Below are positions 1 to 7,642 of a DNA stretch of 34,036 nucleotides, piece by piece. The stretch's first letter is position 1. The number at the start of each line of letters is the position of its first letter. The position numbers were made by a program, and so were the translations under genes. The notes under the pieces were generated by a model. The model ran no database searches. It saw nothing but the letters and a program-made list of their open reading frames with translations, and had not been told where the DNA came from. The stretch is from Actinomycetes bacterium (GTDB lineage Bacteria; Actinomycetota; Acidimicrobiia; Acidimicrobiales; SZUA-35). The stretch is from the NCBI GenBank assembly GCA_024227975.1, contig JAAETV010000105.1, positions 1-34,036 of the forward strand, written 5' to 3'.

Positions 1-1753
1 GGGCGAGGGTGGCGAATGCCTCCCAGCAGGGCATGGAGACGACCCGAACCACCACCCCATGCTTGGCCAGCTCCTCCTCCGCTTCGACACAGAGAGCGAC
101 TTCGCTACCGGTTCCGACAAGGGTGATGTCAGGGTCGACGGCACTACTCAGGGCATAAGCACCGGCCGCCACCCCGGTGCGGCTGGTTGCCCCAAGTACG
201 GGCAGATCCTGGCGGGACAAGATGATGGCGCTGGGGCCATCGGTGCTCAGGGCAAGCTGCCAGGCCCCAGCCACCTCGGTCGCATCGGCAGGGCGGATGA
301 CTTGGAGGTCGGGAATGACTCGGAGGCTCATGATCTGTTCGATCGGCTGATGGGTTGGCCCGTCTTCGCCGACGCCGACCGAGTCATGGGTCCAGATGAA
401 GATGCACTTGGCCTTGGACATGGCGGCCAGTCGAACAGCGGGGCGCATATAGTCGGCAAAGACGAGGAAGGTCCCGCCGAAGGGGATCACACCACCATGA
501 TGGGCGGCCCCCACCAGGGTGGCGCCCATGGCGTGCTCCCGGACCCCGAAGTAGATCTGCCGGCCCGCGGGCTGGGTCGGACCCTGGATCTCCTCGTCCA
601 CCCTGGTTCCTGTGTTGCCGGTCAGGTCAGCGGACCCCCCGAGGAGAGCGGGGACGACAGGAGCAAGTGCGCTCAGGCACTGTTGCGACGCCTTACGCGT
701 AGCCAACATGGTTCCGACCTCGAAGGTGGGCAACATGTCGGCCCATCCATCAAGACCGGTGCCGGCCAGGCCAACCTCCCAGCTGGCGTCGGCTCCGTCG
801 GCCATCCGTTTCGACCAGGCCTCACGCTCGATCTGGCCTCGACGGCCCGCCGTTCGATAGAGATCGAGCACTTCGTCGGGGATCCAGAATGACTCTGTCG
901 GAGGGATACCCATGGCCTCTTTGGTGGCGCCGATCTCGGCATCGTCGAATGGGTTGCCGTGGGCACTGGGGCTGTCGGTGAGGCTGGGAGAGGGGTAACC
1001 GATCCGGGATCGCAGGACAATGAGGGTCGGGGCCCCTTCATGATCGCGGGCCCGTACAAGGGCTGCCTCCAGGGCGTCGGGATCGTTTGCAATCTCACCC
1101 ACCTCGTCGACCTGCCAGCCGTAGCTGGCGAAACGCGAGGGCGCGTCATCGGAGAGGGCGAGCTCGGTGACACCATCGATGGTGACATGGTTGTCGTCAT
1201 AAATGACGACGAGACGGTCGAGGCCGAGATGGCCGGCCAAGGACGCCGCCTCATGGCTCAGGCCCTCCGAGAGGTCGCCGTCACCGGCGATGACATAGGT
1301 GTGGTGATTGCACACCTCCGAGCCATAGGTGGAGCGCAGGTGACGTTCGGCCACGGCCATGCCGACGGCGTTGGCCAAGCCCTGAGCGAGGGGGCCGGTC
1401 GTGACCTCGACTCCCGGGGTATGTCCGACTTCGGGATGGCCAGGGGTCATCGAGCCCCATTGGCGAAACTCCTCCAGGTCAGAGAGGTCGAGGCCTTGAC
1501 CGGTCAGGTGGAGCATCGAGTACAACAACATCGAAGCGTGACCGCCAGAGAGCACGAAACGGTCACGATCGGGCCACTGAGGCTCAGCTGCGTCGTAGCG
1601 TAGGATTCGGGTGAACAGCACATGAGCCAGGGGGGCCAGAGCCATGGCCGTGCCCTGATGGCCGGAGCGGGCGCGGTGAGGTCCGTCCATGGCCAGGGCG
1701 CGGATCACTGCGATCCCTTGCTGCTCCAAAGCGGTGTTGGCGTTGACGTTCAC
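1..1753 (-). CDS. tkt: Transketolase (3' end beyond the window)
   Basis: Thiamine-diphosphate enzyme of the non-oxidative pentose phosphate pathway; it moves two-carbon ketol units between sugar phosphates in the cytosol. About 584 codons are present of a usual 650-700, so only the C-terminal tail is missing. Visible landmarks: substrate His in SGHQG (about residues 30-34), GPLAQG (120-125), the ThDP/metal motif GDGDLSEG (157-164) with YDDN (185-188), GGSADLTGN (372-380), catalytic Glu406 in FGVREHAMG, and later THDSVGVGEDGPTHQP. The first motif is normally SGHPG, so Pro is replaced by Gln here. Start chosen: GTG at 1753, preceded by AGGA five bases upstream; an in-frame GTG at 1768 is less well placed. 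It lies 137 bp downstream of the FIST gene, same strand. Family assignment is very secure. Confidence 0.96.
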   Translation of the reverse strand, partial: MNVNANTALEQQGIAVIRALAMDGPHRARSGHQGTAMALAPLAHVLFTRILRYDAAEPQWPDRDRFVLSGGHASMLLYSMLHLTGQGLDLSDLEEFRQWGSMTPGHPEVGHTPGVEVTTGPLAQGLANAVGMAVAERHLRSTYGSEVCNHHTYVIAGDGDLSEGLSHEAASLAGHLGLDRLVVIYDDNHVTIDGVTELALSDDAPSRFASYGWQVDEVGEIANDPDALEAALVRARDHEGAPTLIVLRSRIGYPSPSLTDSPSAHGNPFDDAEIGATKEAMGIPPTESFWIPDEVLDLYRTAGRRGQIEREAWSKRMADGADASWEVGLAGTGLDGWADMLPTFEVGTMLATRKASQQCLSALAPVVPALLGGSADLTGNTGTRVDEEIQGPTQPAGRQIYFGVREHAMGATLVGAAHHGGVIPFGGTFLVFADYMRPAVRLAAMSKAKCIFIWTHDSVGVGEDGPTHQPIEQIMSLRVIPDLQVIRPADATEVAGAWQLALSTDGPSAIILSRQDLPVLGATSRTGVAAGAYALSSAVDPDITLVGTGSEVALCVEAEEELAKHGVVVRVVSMPCWEAFATLA

Positions 1754-1890
1754 GGGTCCTAGCTCCACTCGAATGACGATGGCCCGGGTGAGGACGGGTC
1801 GGGGGCGATGAAGCTTGCCACGGTACCAACCCTTGGGTTGGCAACCGTTGCCACCTTGCATCTCGTCGATGCACCTCCTCGCCTACTTCC
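1754..1890. promoter_or_regulatory. FIST-tkt intergenic leader with two overlapping inverted repeats
   Basis: The gap upstream of tkt (minus) holds CCAACCC-TT-GGGTTGG at 1826-1841 and, sharing two bases with it, GGCAAC-C-GTTGCC at 1840-1852. The two cannot form fully at the same time. No T-run follows on the minus strand, so a classic terminator for the FIST gene is not supported; an operator or leader structure for tkt is possible. Seen directly; function inferred. Confidence 0.4.
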
Positions 1891-3039
1891 TCAGTGGAAG
1901 GCGAGAACGGTGGCAGTGACGCCGTGGATGGCGTTTCGGCCGGCAATCGGGCCTAGTTCGCCGCCACAGAACATCCCAGCAACGGCTGAGCCGAGGTGTT
2001 CTGAGATATGGCTCGCGTCATGGCTCGGAGTCGTGAACAGGTGCGAGCCCCGCCCTTTGCAGGTGAAGACAATGGCCCCTCGAGCGTTGACGGTCGCCAA
2101 CAACCGGTCGAGCTCCTTGCTGGCCGAGGTTTCGTCGCGGATCTGGAATTGGAGCACATGACCCACCTCGGCGATGTCGCCGACGGCAACCGCTCCCGTT
2201 GACCGATCGGCCCCCAGGACATCCCGGATGAGGAAGTCACCCTGATCGAAGGTGAGCTGCTGATCGTTGGCAACCATGCCGACGTGTAGACCACGGGCAG
2301 CACTGGCCCGATCGGCCGCCGACAGTGACTTGATGAGCTCATTGAGTCGCTCCAGGGCGGGGCGACCACCAAGACCATGGATCATCTGCCCGTTGGCTTC
2401 GGTGATGACCCAGGGCGAGCCGATCGGACGACACCCCTGGCTGACGATCGCGGTCGCGACCCCAGGTGGTAGGACCAGTCCGACCCCTCCATCGAGATGG
2501 ACCTCACCTCCCAGGATCAGGCGGTTGTCTTCAGGCCCGGCAACAGTGGAGGCCAGACCCCCGACCAGTCCGACCGACGCGGTCCGCTGGTTGAGATGGC
2601 TCACCACACCCTCGATGTCGACGGTGTGTGGATCGGCCAGGGCTACGACGGTAGAACCCTCGGCCAGGTCATCAGGCAACCCAGCAATGATCGGGGGTGA
2701 ACCACCGAGGCTCTCGAGCCGGATCGGGGTGGCCCCAACGCCGGCAGCAGCCCAGAGAGCAAGCCCGTCGCCACTCTCGATCTCCTCCCCACCCCCGAGC
2801 ACCCCGGCGGCGGTGGCCCCGATCATGGTCTCAGGGCCAAGCAGGGTATCGATGGCATCGACCACGTTGGAGAGGGCGTCGATGGCCGATCCGGAAACGA
2901 ACACCGCCGCCACCGAAGGGGGACCAGCGATGCGCTCGCTGACTTGTAGAACCACCTCGGCCACGGCCTCGGCCGGATCGGGGTGGGCCGAAATACCGGA
3001 GGCAAAGATCCGCTCGTCGAAGGGGCCAGACTCCATCAT
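1891..3039 (-). CDS. FIST N- and C-domain sensory protein
   Basis: Stand-alone FIST protein of 382 residues. FIST is a proposed small-ligand-sensing module, usually fused to signalling domains; here no such domain is attached. The N-terminal half (about 1-200) shows the FIST_N pattern with AAVFVSGSA and a glycine-rich IGATAAGVLGGG around residues 73-84. The C-terminal half carries the FIST_C signature, with a QFQIRDE motif near 300 and the terminal block AIVFTCKGRG ... GMFCGGELGP near residues 320-370, which is characteristic. No signal peptide or membrane segment. The start ATG-ATG at 3039/3036 has no strong Shine-Dalgarno. Ligand unknown. It precedes tkt on the same strand and is divergent from dacB. 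Confidence 0.87.
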   Translation of the reverse strand: MMESGPFDERIFASGISAHPDPAEAVAEVVLQVSERIAGPPSVAAVFVSGSAIDALSNVVDAIDTLLGPETMIGATAAGVLGGGEEIESGDGLALWAAAGVGATPIRLESLGGSPPIIAGLPDDLAEGSTVVALADPHTVDIEGVVSHLNQRTASVGLVGGLASTVAGPEDNRLILGGEVHLDGGVGLVLPPGVATAIVSQGCRPIGSPWVITEANGQMIHGLGGRPALERLNELIKSLSAADRASAARGLHVGMVANDQQLTFDQGDFLIRDVLGADRSTGAVAVGDIAEVGHVLQFQIRDETSASKELDRLLATVNARGAIVFTCKGRGSHLFTTPSHDASHISEHLGSAVAGMFCGGELGPIAGRNAIHGVTATVLAFH

Positions 3040-3346
3040 CTGACCCGGGGAACCAGTGCGCAGGGCACCGGCTGGAGCTCGATGCTCTCTACGAACAACG
3101 CGGCAACGATCTTCATGGGGTCGGTCGGTCCTCGGGAGCTTCTCTTTGACGGTGGTTGGGGGTCAGGCGTCGGATCAGACTAGTTGTCCTGATCGTGCCC
3201 GACGCCCCAACGAGCGATCTCAACATGGGCGCAGCCCGCCCCATCGTCGCTGGGCGCGGAGCTGGAATCCGTCGGGGCGTCCGTACGCTGCACCCTCGAC
3301 CCCAGCCTCTCACCTGAGCAGCCCCATCTGCTGCTAAGTTCGCCCT
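3040..3346. other. Divergent FIST/dacB intergenic region with a long hairpin
   Basis: 307 bp with no convincing gene. It contains an inverted repeat: left arm GGCGTCGG-ATCAG at 3166-3178, right arm CTGAT (3189-3193) and CCGACGCC (3199-3206), i.e. 13 paired bases with a 5-nt bulge and a 10-nt loop. The downstream end holds the dacB promoter described separately. Short open frames here look like chance. Confidence 0.5.
3335..3340 (+). promoter_or_regulatory. Candidate -10 element for a leaderless dacB transcript
   Basis: TAAGTT fits the actinobacterial TANNNT -10 and ends exactly six bases before the dacB ATG (3347), so transcription would begin at or next to the start codon. There is no Shine-Dalgarno upstream of that ATG, which agrees with a leaderless message. 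Inference from spacing only. Confidence 0.45.
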
Positions 3347-4798
3347 ATGGGCCTGGGACAACTCGTCCGCCGCTGGGGCCTGGCCCTGGTGCTAGCAGCT
3401 ATGGCACTCGTCTCCTGGCAAGCGGCCGAACAACGCGATACAGACGATGTCGCCTTGGTGCGCATCGACTACGAGCAGTCGTTGGCTACCTCGATGCTGT
3501 CGGCCCGCCGCATCCCCCGCACCCTCCAGGCGCCCGTTGTCGACGCCAAGCTTCGTCCCAGTATCGAGCTGTTGGTGAACGGCTCACCTCCGAACAGTTG
3601 CCTCATGGTCCAGGCCGACGATCGGGTCCTGCCCCCTTCGTCGAACCCCAGCCAAGGCCTGGTCCCGGCATCCAACCAGAAGGTGCTGACCACCCATGTG
3701 GCCCTGGCTCTTCTCGACCACGACTTCCAGTACGAGACCTCACTCGAATCGCCGGTCACACCCAGCGCCGGGGTGATCGACGGCGACGTCTACCTCATCG
3801 GGTCAGGTGATCCTTTCCTCAGTACCGAAGAGTGGTGGTCCCAATACGAGATCACCGATGGCCGCTTCCATACCCGGCTGGAGGATCTGGCCGATGCCGT
3901 CGTAGCCAACGGCGTAACCACCATCACCGGCCAACTGATCGGCGACGAGTCCCTGTTCGATTCCATCCGTCTCGGTCCTTGGGACGACCGCCTGGTGGCG
4001 GGGAAGCAGTCAGGCCCACTGTCGGCGCTGACTGTCAACGAGGGCTTCATCGACTGGCCAAGCGTCTATGCCGACAGCTCACGATTGAGGAAGGAGACCA
4101 ACGACCCGCCTCGTCACGCTGTCACCGTGTTGTCTCAACTCCTCCAGGAGCGGGGGCTGAGCATCGGCGGCATCGGTACCGGGCTGGCCCCTGATGCGAC
4201 GATCACCGTGGCCTCGATCATGTCGCCGCCGTTGAGCGACATCGTGACCCATATCAACAGCTACAGCTCGAACATGGGGGCCGAGCTCCTGCTCAAACGA
4301 GTTGGATTGGCGAGGGCCGGCACCGGTTCGACTCCAGCGGGAGCTGGGGTGGTGATCGAGGTGCTAGCCGAGCAGGGGGTACCGACCGAAGGGCTGATCG
4401 TCGACGACGGATCAGGTCTGGCCGAGAGCAATCGGCTCACCTGCCAAGCCATGAGCGCCATCTTGTCCAACACGGGAGCCGACTCGGTGTTGGGACAGTC
4501 CCTGGCCATCGGGGCTGAGCGGGGAAGCCTGCTCAACCGCTTCGTCGATACGCCAGCAGCCGGTGCAATCCAGGCCAAGACGGGCACCTTGAACGACGCT
4601 ACGGCACTGTCCGGCTTCGTCCGCTCGGCCAACACCGACGACGTTTATCTGACCTTCTCCTACCTGGCCAACGCCGAGTTCATCATCACCGACGAGGCTG
4701 TACGCGGCCTCCAAGACGAGTTCGTGGTTGCCCTCACCTCCTTCCCTGGCCTCCCCAGACTCGAGACGCTCTCTCCCCTCGATCCAGTGGAGGGCTGA
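3347..4798 (+). CDS. dacB: D-alanyl-D-alanine carboxypeptidase/endopeptidase (PBP4, S13 family)
   Basis: Penicillin-binding protein 4-type serine peptidase that trims or cleaves peptidoglycan cross-links outside the membrane. 483 residues, normal for the family. An N-terminal hydrophobic segment (about 10-27) serves as signal peptide or anchor. All three S13 active-site motifs are visible: SNQK with nucleophile Ser109 and Lys112, SSN at 307-309, and KTG at 411-413 followed by TLNDATALSGFV. The insert between motifs 1 and 2 (about 120-300), with LIGSGDPFLS and GQLIGDESLFD, is typical of PBP4. Start ATG 3347 fits the leaderless promoter. Next gene 51 bp downstream on the same strand. Very secure. 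Confidence 0.95.
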   Translation: MGLGQLVRRWGLALVLAAMALVSWQAAEQRDTDDVALVRIDYEQSLATSMLSARRIPRTLQAPVVDAKLRPSIELLVNGSPPNSCLMVQADDRVLPPSSNPSQGLVPASNQKVLTTHVALALLDHDFQYETSLESPVTPSAGVIDGDVYLIGSGDPFLSTEEWWSQYEITDGRFHTRLEDLADAVVANGVTTITGQLIGDESLFDSIRLGPWDDRLVAGKQSGPLSALTVNEGFIDWPSVYADSSRLRKETNDPPRHAVTVLSQLLQERGLSIGGIGTGLAPDATITVASIMSPPLSDIVTHINSYSSNMGAELLLKRVGLARAGTGSTPAGAGVVIEVLAEQGVPTEGLIVDDGSGLAESNRLTCQAMSAILSNTGADSVLGQSLAIGAERGSLLNRFVDTPAAGAIQAKTGTLNDATALSGFVRSANTDDVYLTFSYLANAEFIITDEAVRGLQDEFVVALTSFPGLPRLETLSPLDPVEG

Positions 4799-4849
4799 GG
4801 TCAAGAGGGTGGGTTCGTTGTGATGACCCTCGGTGGGCGAGACTAGGAC

Positions 4850-5464
4850 ATGGCCGTCACCCCACAGTTCCCTCTCGGAACCGTGCTCTTCCCGTCGATG
4901 GTGCTGCCTCTGCACGTCTTCGAACCTCGCTATCGGGCCATGGTTGCCGATGTCATGGCGGCCGACGGCGTATTTGGTGTGGTCCTCATCGAGCGCGGCC
5001 ACGAAGTCGGAGGTAGCGATCAGCGGTCGGGGTTCGGCACCCTGGCCAAGGTGGTGAAGGCCGACGAGCTAGCCGATGGCCGATGGGCCCTTGTCACGGT
5101 TGGGGTCGATCGGTTCAAGGTGACGACGTGGCTTCCCGATGACCCGTACCCGCAGGCCGACATCGAACCCTGGCCTGACGAGGCACCAACCGACGACCTC
5201 GGCCCGCTCTACACCCAGGTCCAGGTGAAGTTCCGTCGCTGCATGGCCTTGGCCTCCGAAGCTGGCCTCGATGTTGGCCCTTTCCCCGACGCGATCGACA
5301 ACGTCCAACTGGGCTGCATGCAGATGGCGACCCTGACCCCGGTCGGCGCCCACGACAAACAGGCCCTGCTGGGTGCACCAGGCCCGAGCAGTCGACTGCC
5401 TTTGTTGGATCAGATGATCGACGCCAGCATCGACCTGATTGAAACTCGCCTGGCCGAGACCTGA
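4850..5464 (+). CDS. LON peptidase substrate-binding domain protein
   Basis: 204 residues consisting essentially of the N-terminal LON substrate-binding fold without ATPase or protease parts. Diagnostic opening: FPLGTVLFPSMVLPLHVFEPRYR (about residues 7-29), followed by FGVVLIERG and the FGTLAKVV strand near 62-69. Such stand-alone LON-domain proteins are common in actinobacteria; their role (adaptor, or cereblon-like ligand binding) is not established. A predicted alpha-helical C-terminal half (about 120-204) completes the domain. Cytosolic: no signal peptide. Only AGGA immediately before the ATG is seen, so the ribosome site is poor. Confidence 0.9.
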   Translation: MAVTPQFPLGTVLFPSMVLPLHVFEPRYRAMVADVMAADGVFGVVLIERGHEVGGSDQRSGFGTLAKVVKADELADGRWALVTVGVDRFKVTTWLPDDPYPQADIEPWPDEAPTDDLGPLYTQVQVKFRRCMALASEAGLDVGPFPDAIDNVQLGCMQMATLTPVGAHDKQALLGAPGPSSRLPLLDQMIDASIDLIETRLAET

Positions 5465-5555
5465 GGGGCCGCCGCGCCAGAGACCTACACTCCCAACGAC
5501 AACGCTGATCACTCGTCGGTGTTGGCCGCGATTCTCGGCACCAAAGCACGGCAGC

Positions 5556-5562
5556 AAGGAGG
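5556..5562 (+). promoter_or_regulatory. Strong ribosome binding site that decides the start at 5567
   Basis: AAGGAGG lies four bases before GTG 5567. An in-frame GTG at 5519 has no such site, so the longer reading is rejected. Confidence 0.7.
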
Positions 5563-5566
5563 CCAG

Positions 5567-5881
5567 GTGGCCAGTCCAAACCCGTTGGAGGGGGCCCAGG
5601 AGATCCAACAGATGGTCATCTCCTACGCCAAACAGGAGACTATCGACCCCCTCAAGACGCTCGGCCGCTACCTGGGATTCGGCCTCGGAGGATCGCTGGC
5701 CATGTTCGTCGGCACCTTCTTCCTCGGCCTCGGCGTTCTGCGGCTCATGCAATCATTCGAAGTGTTCTCCGGATCATCGTGGGCCTCATCGCTACCCTAT
5801 GTGATCGCCATCGCCACACTGGTCCTGATCATGGCCATGATGGGGCTGTCGTTGAGTCGAGCGAAGAAGAAGGTTCGGTGA
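5567..5881 (+). CDS. Small two-helix membrane protein, actinobacterial holin-X-like topology
   Basis: 104 residues. A polar N-terminal segment rich in Gln/Glu (about 1-30, with IQQMVISYAKQETIDPLK) is followed by two hydrophobic spans at about 35-58 and 72-92 and a basic tail (SRAKKKVR). The arrangement resembles the putative actinobacterial holin-X group of small membrane proteins, but there is no phage context and no evidence of lytic function. It is the first of three closely spaced small genes (next start 28 bp after its stop). A lone TACACT at 5486-5491 could be its -10, although no -35 is seen. Function unknown. Confidence 0.7.
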   Translation: MASPNPLEGAQEIQQMVISYAKQETIDPLKTLGRYLGFGLGGSLAMFVGTFFLGLGVLRLMQSFEVFSGSSWASSLPYVIAIATLVLIMAMMGLSLSRAKKKVR

Positions 5882-5909
5882 GAGAGCGGTGAGTAAAGGA
5901 AATCATGAC

Positions 5910-6119
5910 ATGACCGAGACAACCAGCGTTACCCCAGCCGATATCGAGGCCAAGTTTCGCGACATCCAGGGCCAGATCGACGTTGTCGCCGACGACTCGA
6001 AGAAGAAGGTCGCTGTCGGTGGCGCCGTGTTGGCCGTCATCATCTTGTTGATCGTGTACCTGGCCGGCAAGCGCACGGGCAAGAAGAAGAGCACGGTGTT
6101 GGAGATCCGCCGCCTCTGA
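5910..6119 (+). CDS. Small single-pass membrane protein, unknown
   Basis: 69 residues: a charged N-terminal half with a probable helix (ADIEAKFRDIQGQIDVVADD, about 10-29), one hydrophobic segment (AVGGAVLAVIILLIVYLAG, about 35-53) and a Lys/Arg-rich tail. ATG 5910 is chosen because AAAGGA (5895-5900) stands nine bases before it; an upstream in-frame GTG (5889) lacks a comparable site. The stop overlaps the next start by one base (TGATG), indicating translational coupling. I do not recognise the family; context suggests it works with the two neighbouring small proteins. Confidence 0.72.
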   Translation: MTETTSVTPADIEAKFRDIQGQIDVVADDSKKKVAVGGAVLAVIILLIVYLAGKRTGKKKSTVLEIRRL

Positions 6120-6421
6120 TGGAGCGACTGATCACCTTTGTCGTTCGTCGCTATTTTGGCGGCCCTGGTCGATCCTGGCTCTTCACTGGCCTCGCAGTCC
6201 TTGGGTACCGGAGGATTCGCGCCACCACCGGTCGGCGTGAGCTCATCGACGTTGGCAAGATCCCCGAAGGCCAGAAGATCGTGATCGAGCACCTTTCCGA
6301 AACTCATGCCCATCAGCTCAAGGCCGAGAAACGGGCACGACGAGAGGCCCGGTCAGCCAAGCGGACGGCCACCAGGGAGTGGCTGACTGGCGCCATTCGC
6401 CGCACCAGCACCAGGACCTGA
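6119..6421 (+). CDS. Small basic protein, unknown
   Basis: 100 residues. The N-terminal third contains a short, weakly hydrophobic stretch (WLFTGLAVLGYRRI, about 20-33) and then KIPEGQKIVIEHL (about 47-59), a beta-like segment. The C-terminal third is a highly basic Arg/Lys/Ala helix (about 68-100). Coupled to the preceding gene by a one-base overlap. It could be a peripheral membrane partner of the preceding single-pass protein. No recognised domain. Confidence 0.65.
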   Translation: MERLITFVVRRYFGGPGRSWLFTGLAVLGYRRIRATTGRRELIDVGKIPEGQKIVIEHLSETHAHQLKAEKRARREARSAKRTATREWLTGAIRRTSTRT

Positions 6422-6448
6422 ACCACCCCGAGTACCGACAATGTGGCC

Positions 6449-6471
6449 GGTTTCTCGTCGCCTCCGAAACC
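6449..6471 (+). other. Hairpin before ttuB
   Basis: GGTTTC (6449-6454) pairs with GAAACC (6466-6471) across an 11-nt loop, between the small basic protein and ttuB. No T-run follows. It could attenuate read-through or structure the ttuB leader; weak. Confidence 0.25.
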
Positions 6472-6491
6472 AGTCCCGGCATGCTGGGGGA

Positions 6492-6692
6492 GTGAAGGTG
6501 CTGCTCCGCAACCCCAAACGCCAGATCGAGGTACGAGGACCGATCTCGGTGGCCAAGCTGTTGAACCAGCTGGACCTGAACCGGGAATCCGTGCTTGTGA
6601 TCCGCGACACCACCCTGGTCCCAGGTGATGCCACTCTGGCTGACAGCGACGAGATCGAGATCAGACCCGTGATCAGCGGAGGCGGACAATGA
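6492..6692 (+). CDS. ttuB: TtuB/MoaD/ThiS-like sulfur carrier protein
   Basis: Ubiquitin-fold sulfur carrier. In Thermus, TtuB is adenylated and thiocarboxylated at its C-terminal Gly and hands sulfur to TtuA for 2-thiolation of U54 in tRNA. Here about 66 residues fit the fold: VKVLLRNPKRQIEVRG, a helix VAKLLNQLDLN, VLVIRDTTLV and DEIEIRPVISGG at the end. The ISGG terminus agrees with TtuB, but two further residues (Gly-Gln) follow, giving GGGQ. Start: the family begins at the VKVLL strand; GTG 6492 or GTG 6498 (GGGGGAG five bases upstream) are both possible, and a longer ATG at 6441 would add an unneeded tail. The stop overlaps the ttuA start (ATGA). Confidence 0.85.
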   Translation: MKVLLRNPKRQIEVRGPISVAKLLNQLDLNRESVLVIRDTTLVPGDATLADSDEIEIRPVISGGGQ

Positions 6693-7642
6693 AGTGCCGG
6701 GTCTGTCGCGGTCCGGCCATCATCGACATCCGCCGCCACAATGCCAACTTCTGCCAACCCCACTTCCTTCGCTATTGCCGCCAGCAGGTAGAGAGGGCCA
6801 TCTCCGACCACCACATGGTCAAGCCCGGCGAGAGGCTCTTGGTTGCGGTCTCAGGAGGCAAGGACAGCCTGGCCGTGTGGGATCTTCTGGTCGAAATCGG
6901 ATACGAGGCCGACGGGCTCTATGTCGGGCTCGGCATTGGCGAATACTCCGACACCTCGGGTGACCACGCTCGCCGCTTCGCCCAGGAGCGGGACCTGAAC
7001 CTGATCGAGGTCGACCTGCGAACCAGCTATGACTACGACATCCCGGCTGCGGCGGCCAAGACCCGTCGAGTGCCCTGCTCAGCCTGCGGGCTGTCCAAGC
7101 GACACATCTTCGACTCTGCAACCCTGCACGGGGGCTACGACGCCCTGGTGACAGGACACAACCTCGACGACGAAGCCGCAGTGCTGTACGGAAACGTGAT
7201 GCGCTGGCAAACCCAGTACCTGGGTCGCCAACAACCGGTACTCCCGGGCGGAAACGGCTTCCCCCGCAAGGTGAAGCCTCTGATCAAGCTGACAGAGAGG
7301 GAAACGGCCGCCTACTGCATCACCAAAGGGATCGACTACCTGGTCGAGGAGTGCCCCATGGCTACCGGCAACAAGCACCTCGGCTACAAGGAGGCCTTGA
7401 ACGAATTGGAGCGACAGTCGCCAGGGACGAAAGCTGATTTCTACTTCAGCTTCCTCAAGCATGCCGCCCACCGCTTCATCGACGAAGACGACACCAAGGC
7501 CGACATGGGAACGTGCGACAGGTGCGGCGCCCCGGCTAGCGGCACGACCTGCGCCTTTTGTCGTCTGATCGAGACCGCCGCTGATACGACCGGGGTTGAG
7601 TCCAGGCCCGTATCGGTCGAAGGCCCGACGGTTCTGCGATGA
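6689..7642 (+). CDS. ttuA: TtuA-type tRNA U54 2-thiolation enzyme
   Basis: Adenylates U54 in the tRNA T-loop and inserts sulfur supplied by TtuB; TtcA/TtuA/Ncs6 superfamily. 317 residues. N-terminal zinc site Cys3-Cys6-Cys22-His25; PP-loop SGGKDS (55-60); VPCSACG with Cys130 and Cys133; ECPMA with Cys222; C-terminal zinc finger Cys276-Cys279-Cys288-Cys291. Cys130/133/222 coincide in number with the Fe-S ligands known in Thermus TtuA, a strong sign of orthology. The alternative, an Ncs6-like U34 enzyme, is less likely given its partners: overlapping ttuB upstream (ATGA) and overlapping trmI downstream (ATGA). Confidence 0.9.
   Translation: MKCRVCRGPAIIDIRRHNANFCQPHFLRYCRQQVERAISDHHMVKPGERLLVAVSGGKDSLAVWDLLVEIGYEADGLYVGLGIGEYSDTSGDHARRFAQERDLNLIEVDLRTSYDYDIPAAAAKTRRVPCSACGLSKRHIFDSATLHGGYDALVTGHNLDDEAAVLYGNVMRWQTQYLGRQQPVLPGGNGFPRKVKPLIKLTERETAAYCITKGIDYLVEECPMATGNKHLGYKEALNELERQSPGTKADFYFSFLKHAAHRFIDEDDTKADMGTCDRCGAPASGTTCAFCRLIETAADTTGVESRPVSVEGPTVLR

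Noticed and set aside
59..1603. Plus-strand open frames antisense to tkt (59-892, 959-1603)
   Set aside because: They are frame shadows of the minus-strand transketolase, with no domain-like composition.
5567..5881. Phage holin as part of a prophage
   Set aside because: The topology is similar but the neighbours are housekeeping genes; no endolysin or structural genes.
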